In this document: in pieces, positions 5,413 through 7,160 of the stretch
Layout: every line of letters begins with the position of its first letter
Numbering within the stretch: the stretch's first letter is position 1
Origin: Patescibacteria group bacterium
GTDB taxonomy: Bacteria; Patescibacteriota; Minisyncoccia; UBA6257; Colwellbacteraceae
Length of the DNA: 7,160 nt
NCBI GenBank assembly: GCA_018826645.1
Contig: JAHJZF010000025.1
Coordinates: 1 to 7,160, forward strand
Reading direction: 5' to 3'
The notes under the pieces: model-generated
What the model was told of the DNA's origin: nothing
Database searches by the model: none
What the model saw: the letters and a program-made list of their open reading frames with translations, nothing else
Program-made: the position numbers and the translations under genes

Positions 5413-5757
5413 ATGGATATAGAAGTTAAAAAGTCTCTATTGAACTTTCCTCTCGCCCTCCTTTCTTTAGTGTCTGTTTCTCTCTTATGGAAGAGTTGGT
5501 CACTACTAACCCTTATCCTTTTAGTAATCGGCGTGCTTATGCTTCTGATAGAAAAAGAGAGAAACACTGTTCTGGTCTATATAGCAGCTGGGTTAGGAGG
5601 AGCGATAACAGAGATGGTAGCTATATTCTTTGGCGTGTGGACGTATACAGATCCCGCCATCGCAGGTATTCCAATATGGCTCCCGTTTCTCTGGGGTGCG
5701 GCAGCACTTTACATACTTAGGTTGAAGGCGTTCGTGGATGCCGTATTTAGGAAGTAG
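5413..5757 (+). CDS. Small four-helix membrane protein
   Basis: The 114-residue protein is strongly hydrophobic, with likely membrane helices at about 9-26, 30-46, 53-75 and 88-104. Short charged links include IEKERN (46-51), and the ends are basic. There is no cleavable signal peptide. The third and fourth helices carry a distinctive pattern, GGAITEMVAIFFGVWTY (62-78) and GIPIWLPFLWG (85-95), with a buried glutamate and several tryptophans. This recalls small uncharacterised DUF2878-like or carotenoid-biosynthesis-like integral proteins, but I cannot assign it firmly. An overlapping frame inside the gene is a shadow. The gene has its own promoter, and its transcript probably ends at the hairpin at 5831-5866. 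Function unknown. Confidence 0.82.
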   Translation: MDIEVKKSLLNFPLALLSLVSVSLLWKSWSLLTLILLVIGVLMLLIEKERNTVLVYIAAGLGGAITEMVAIFFGVWTYTDPAIAGIPIWLPFLWGAAALYILRLKAFVDAVFRK

Positions 5758-5786
5758 GTTCTAACTTTGGGACTACTTTACATAAC

Positions 5787-5815
5787 TTGACAGGGCTAAT
5801 AGCCGGTAATAGTAT
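5787..5815 (+). promoter_or_regulatory. Consensus-like promoter directly upstream of a terminator
   Basis: TTGACA (5787-5792), a 17-nt spacer and TAGTAT (5810-5815) form one of the best sigma-70 promoters in the window. Transcription should begin near 5822. The -10 box is half of a perfect dyad, TAGTAT-AAAG-ATACTA (5810-5825), which could be an operator. GGCT-aat-AGCC lies in the spacer. The promoter reads straight into the terminator at 5831-5866. Confidence 0.6.
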
Positions 5816-5821
5816 AAAGAT

Positions 5822-5866
5822 ACTATGATCACTACCCCTGCCTTCGGGCAAGGGTAGTTTTTGTTT
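5822..5866 (+). ncRNA. Predicted ~45-nt RNA between promoter and terminator
   Basis: If the 5787-5815 promoter is active, its RNA would consist almost only of the terminator hairpin plus about nine leading nucleotides. It could be a small RNA, a titrating decoy, or an attenuated leader whose read-through enters the NYN gene. It is predicted from promoter and terminator positions alone. Confidence 0.35.
5831..5866 (+). terminator. Strong Rho-independent terminator
   Basis: ACTACCC-c-TGCC pairs with GGCA-a-GGGTAGT around a TTCG tetraloop, one C-A mismatch apart, followed by TTTTTGTTT. This is the clearest intrinsic terminator in the window. It closes the membrane-protein unit and any transcript from the promoter at 5787. 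Confidence 0.88.
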
Positions 5867-5875
5867 GTGCTCATT

Positions 5876-5886
5876 TTTGATAGGAT
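5876..5886 (+). promoter_or_regulatory. Promoter of the NYN gene, near-leaderless
   Basis: TTTGATAGGAT holds the same TAGGAT hexamer as the type A promoters, with TGA in place of TGTGG. It ends 7 nt before the ATG at 5894. The T-rich tail of the terminator (TTTTTG, 5858-5863) lies 17 nt upstream of TAGGAT and may double as a -35 region. Confidence 0.5.
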
Positions 5887-5893
5887 TTCCAGT

Positions 5894-6451
5894 ATGGAAC
5901 GAAAAGAAGGAGATAAAAAGAGGGTGGCTATCTATATTGATGGCAACAACTTTTACGGATATTTAAAGGACGAAGAAATCAATCTACCAAGAGGGAAGAA
6001 GTTTGATTTTACGAAGTTCACAGAATTTTTAATAAAGGGCAGAGAGTGTGTTTCGAAAAGATATTATGTAGGTATCGCACGTAATATCGATGGTACAGAT
6101 AAAAGCAAGAGAATTGTTAGCGGACAGCAGAAATTTCTCTCACACCTTGAAAATGAGGGTTTTGATATAAAGCGAAGTAGAGTTATGTACGACAGCGGAC
6201 GTATTAGGGAAAAGGGTACAGATGTAAAAATTGGGGTGGATTTAGTTATCGGAGCAGTAGATGATTTATATGACACAGCCATTTTAGTAAGCTCCGATAC
6301 AGATATTATCCCAGCTGTTCGTTATCTTCGTTATAAGGGTAAGAAATTGGAATATATTGGATTCTCGCACGCACCATCCTTGGGGATGCAGAAACACGCA
6401 GACTACTCGGTACTTCTATTGCCAGAAGATATAGATAAATTCTCAAGCTAA
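5894..6451 (+). CDS. NYN/LabA-type PIN-like nuclease-domain protein
   Basis: NYN domains are PIN-fold putative RNases with a cluster of aspartates holding metal. The 185-residue protein fits the plan: YIDGNNFYGYL at 14-24 with Asp16, KGTDVKIGVDL at 107-117 with Asp110 and Asp116, and VSSDTDIIPAV at 132-142 with Asp135 and Asp137, followed by a GKKLEYIGF strand. These acidic positions match the expected active site, so the enzyme is probably active, most likely on RNA. The ATG at 5894 is chosen over an upstream in-frame TTG (5861), because that TTG lies in the terminator tail and before the promoter. The gene is followed by a type A repeat that contains its stop codon (AGC TAA). The RNA substrate and any partner are unknown. 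Confidence 0.88.
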   Translation: MERKEGDKKRVAIYIDGNNFYGYLKDEEINLPRGKKFDFTKFTEFLIKGRECVSKRYYVGIARNIDGTDKSKRIVSGQQKFLSHLENEGFDIKRSRVMYDSGRIREKGTDVKIGVDLVIGAVDDLYDTAILVSSDTDIIPAVRYLRYKGKKLEYIGFSHAPSLGMQKHADYSVLLLPEDIDKFSS

Positions 6452-6550
6452 ATCCGGCACCCAAACCCCCTTATTCCTCATAATCTCAGTTCTCCCTCAA
6501 TTCTTCGGGACAAGAACCTCTTCGAGGTAACGTCCTTCACGATGCCACCC
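6448..6550 (+). repeat. Type A spacer, copy 3
   Basis: It is nearly identical to 3016-3118 (four differences in 103 bases, no gaps), but here the repeat runs into the unrelated promoter and Shine-Dalgarno of the 71-residue gene in place of TGTGGTAGGAT. The TAA of the NYN gene is its second to fourth base. Confidence 0.88.
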
Positions 6551-6583
6551 ATCGTTTACAAAACTTTACAGAACTGGTATCCC

Positions 6584-6611
6584 TATAATATAGATTCAGC
6601 ACCTTAGGAGG
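6584..6611 (+). promoter_or_regulatory. -10 box and Shine-Dalgarno of the 71-residue gene
   Basis: A perfect TATAAT (6584-6589) is followed about 7 nt later by the likely transcription start near 6596 and then AGGAGG (6606-6611), 5 nt before the ATG at 6617. No convincing -35 lies 16-18 nt upstream; TTTACA occurs at 6555-6560 and 6565-6570 at poor spacings. Confidence 0.6.
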
Positions 6612-6616
6612 ACGAG

Positions 6617-6832
6617 ATGGTGGAATACGTAAAAGTTCCATTGAATGAACCTGGCCTTGTCCAGATCAGGGAAAACCCCGATGGGACTATCAACGAAGAC
6701 GACCTTGAGAGACTGAGGGTTGTCTACGGATTTCTCGGAAAATCTCCTGCTGCACGACGACGGCTTCAGCAGCAGCAGAAGAAGAGATGTCCACGCAGCC
6801 TCCTTCAGAGGCTTTGTGGGTTCTTCAGATAG
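6617..6832 (+). CDS. Small 71-residue protein with basic C-terminus, unknown function
   Basis: The ATG is set by AGGAGG five bases upstream. The N-terminal half is acidic (MVEYVKVPLNEPG, then INEDDLERLR). The second half is strongly basic and glutamine-rich, with ARRRLQQQQKKR at about 46-57 and an ending LLQRLCGFFR. There are two cysteines and no membrane segment or signal peptide. I do not recognise the family. A basic tail of this type could bind nucleic acid or a membrane surface, but that is only a guess. The gene is richer in GC than the cassette genes, is monocistronic with its own terminator, and uses a Shine-Dalgarno site where the neighbours look leaderless. In these respects it matches the 83-residue gene at the other end. 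Other frames across it are shadows. Confidence 0.65.
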   Translation: MVEYVKVPLNEPGLVQIRENPDGTINEDDLERLRVVYGFLGKSPAARRRLQQQQKKRCPRSLLQRLCGFFR

Positions 6833-6847
6833 TGCCCCACAACACAA

Positions 6848-6881
6848 CGACCATGAGCGACGCTCGTGGTCGCTCTTGTTT
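6848..6881 (+). terminator. Rho-independent terminator of the 71-residue gene
   Basis: CGACCATGAG (6848-6857) pairs with CTCGTGGTCG (6863-6872) over 10 bp with one G-U pair and a 5-nt loop. CTCTTGTTT follows. It lies 15 nt past the stop codon. Confidence 0.75.
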
Positions 6882-6895
6882 ATATATACAACACA

Positions 6896-6959
6896 CAGGT
6901 TCTAACATCGTCTCCTTCGAATACCTCAGGATAAACCCTTCGAATACCTCAGGATAAAC
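6896..6959 (+). repeat. Right copy of the tandem TTCGA/CTCAGG repeat
   Basis: GGTTCTAACATCGTC is followed by two perfect head-to-tail 23-bp units (6914-6936 and 6937-6959), each CCTTCGAATACC...GGATAAAC. The whole 64 bp aligns in the same orientation with 1088-1151. It ends directly at the methyltransferase fragment. Confidence 0.85.
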
Positions 6960-6961
6960 AT

Positions 6962-7160
6962 ATATTTGACTCCAAATCTCCTAAGCCCTATAGAAGGCTA
7001 TCTATACGAGAATGCGCGAGAATACAGACCTTTCCTGATGATTTTATTTTTGAATATGAAAATTTATCGGATGGATATAAGATGATTGGGAACGCTGTCC
7101 CCGTTAAGTTCGCAGAGGCTCTGGCTCTTCAAATTAAACAAACCCTTAAAAAATTAGATT
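6962..7160 (+). pseudogene. C-terminal fragment of a DNA (cytosine-5) methyltransferase
   Basis: The frame is open from 6935 to the window end, and recognisable protein starts about 6962 with FDSKSPKPYRR. It carries conserved motif IX (RRLSIRECARIQTFPDDF) and motif X (GYKMIGNAVPV), which form the end of the C5-methyltransferase fold and complete the AdoMet site. The AdoMet GxG motif, the PC nucleophile, ENV and the target recognition domain are all absent upstream, where the tandem repeat ends abruptly. There is no start codon, promoter or ribosome binding site in frame, so this is a 5'-truncated remnant and not a functional gene. The 3' end lies outside the window, so whether the frame closes normally is unknown. 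Confidence 0.85.

Noticed and set aside
2376..6550. Integron attC sites between the genes
   Set aside because: GGTTCTAAC and GTTAGCT resemble parts of attC cores, but no spacer has a proper RYYYAAC...GTTRRRY pair with internal L boxes, and no integrase is present in the window.
6596..6847. Minus-strand 83-residue frame and plus-strand frame at 6720 across the 71-residue gene
   Set aside because: Neither has a ribosome binding site or promoter; the plus-strand frame with AGGAGG and a terminator explains the region.
6914..6959. CRISPR-like direct repeats
   Set aside because: The two 23-bp units are head to tail with no unique spacer between them, and no cas gene is near.
1..7160. TGA recoding as glycine, as in some CPR lineages
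   Set aside because: Every recognised domain reads through with standard code, and no conserved glycine position is encoded by TGA.

Overview
The window looks bacterial and most like a small-genome Candidate Phyla Radiation (Patescibacteria) lineage. This is inferred from short, tightly packed genes, the TTCGA...CTCAGG family of intergenic palindromes, extended -10 boxes of the TGTGGTAxxxT type, and start codons sitting about one helical half-turn after the -10 box. The standard genetic code fits: no in-frame TGA is needed in any gene. No 16S or other taxonomic marker is present, so this placement is tentative.

Layout: 1-482 is the 3' part of a peptidase E (S51) gene. 483-1283 holds a minus-strand 83-residue gene with its own promoter, a structured leader that can hide its ribosome binding site, and a terminator. 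The same stretch contains two minus-strand gene-tail-like fragments and a tandem TTCGA/CTCAGG repeat at 1088-1151. From 1284 to 6451 there is a co-directional plus-strand run: Fic AMP-transferase, peptide deformylase, Nudix hydrolase, a second Nudix hydrolase coupled to a nucleoside 2-deoxyribosyltransferase-like gene, GNAT acetyltransferase, a four-helix membrane protein, and a NYN/LabA-type nuclease-like protein. Then come a GC-rich 71-residue orphan gene with Shine-Dalgarno and terminator, a second copy of the 64-bp tandem repeat (6896-6959), and, directly after it, the C-terminal end of a DNA cytosine-5 methyltransferase with no 5' part.

The main observation concerns the spacers. Nearly every gene in the run has its own promoter, and the spacers belong to two recurring sequence families. 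Type A begins at or near the stop codon with CTAAATCAGGCACCC and usually ends with TGTGGTAGGAT. Type B begins GGTTCTAAC and ends in a conserved 42-bp block with TGTGGTAAAGT. They alternate B, A, B, A, B along the run before the pattern breaks. In six transcription units exactly 6 nt separate the -10 hexamer from the ATG (7 nt in the NYN unit), so transcription should start on or next to the A of the start codon. These genes are predicted to make leaderless mRNAs. The two small GC-rich genes instead use strong Shine-Dalgarno sites and hairpin terminators. The block therefore reads as an accessory-gene array in which single genes have been placed, stop to start, between standard promoter-spacer modules.

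Functionally the cargo is mixed: protein AMPylation, protein deformylation, acetylation, nucleotide clean-up or salvage and RNA turnover. I see no single pathway that joins all the genes; the shared feature is the cassette architecture.
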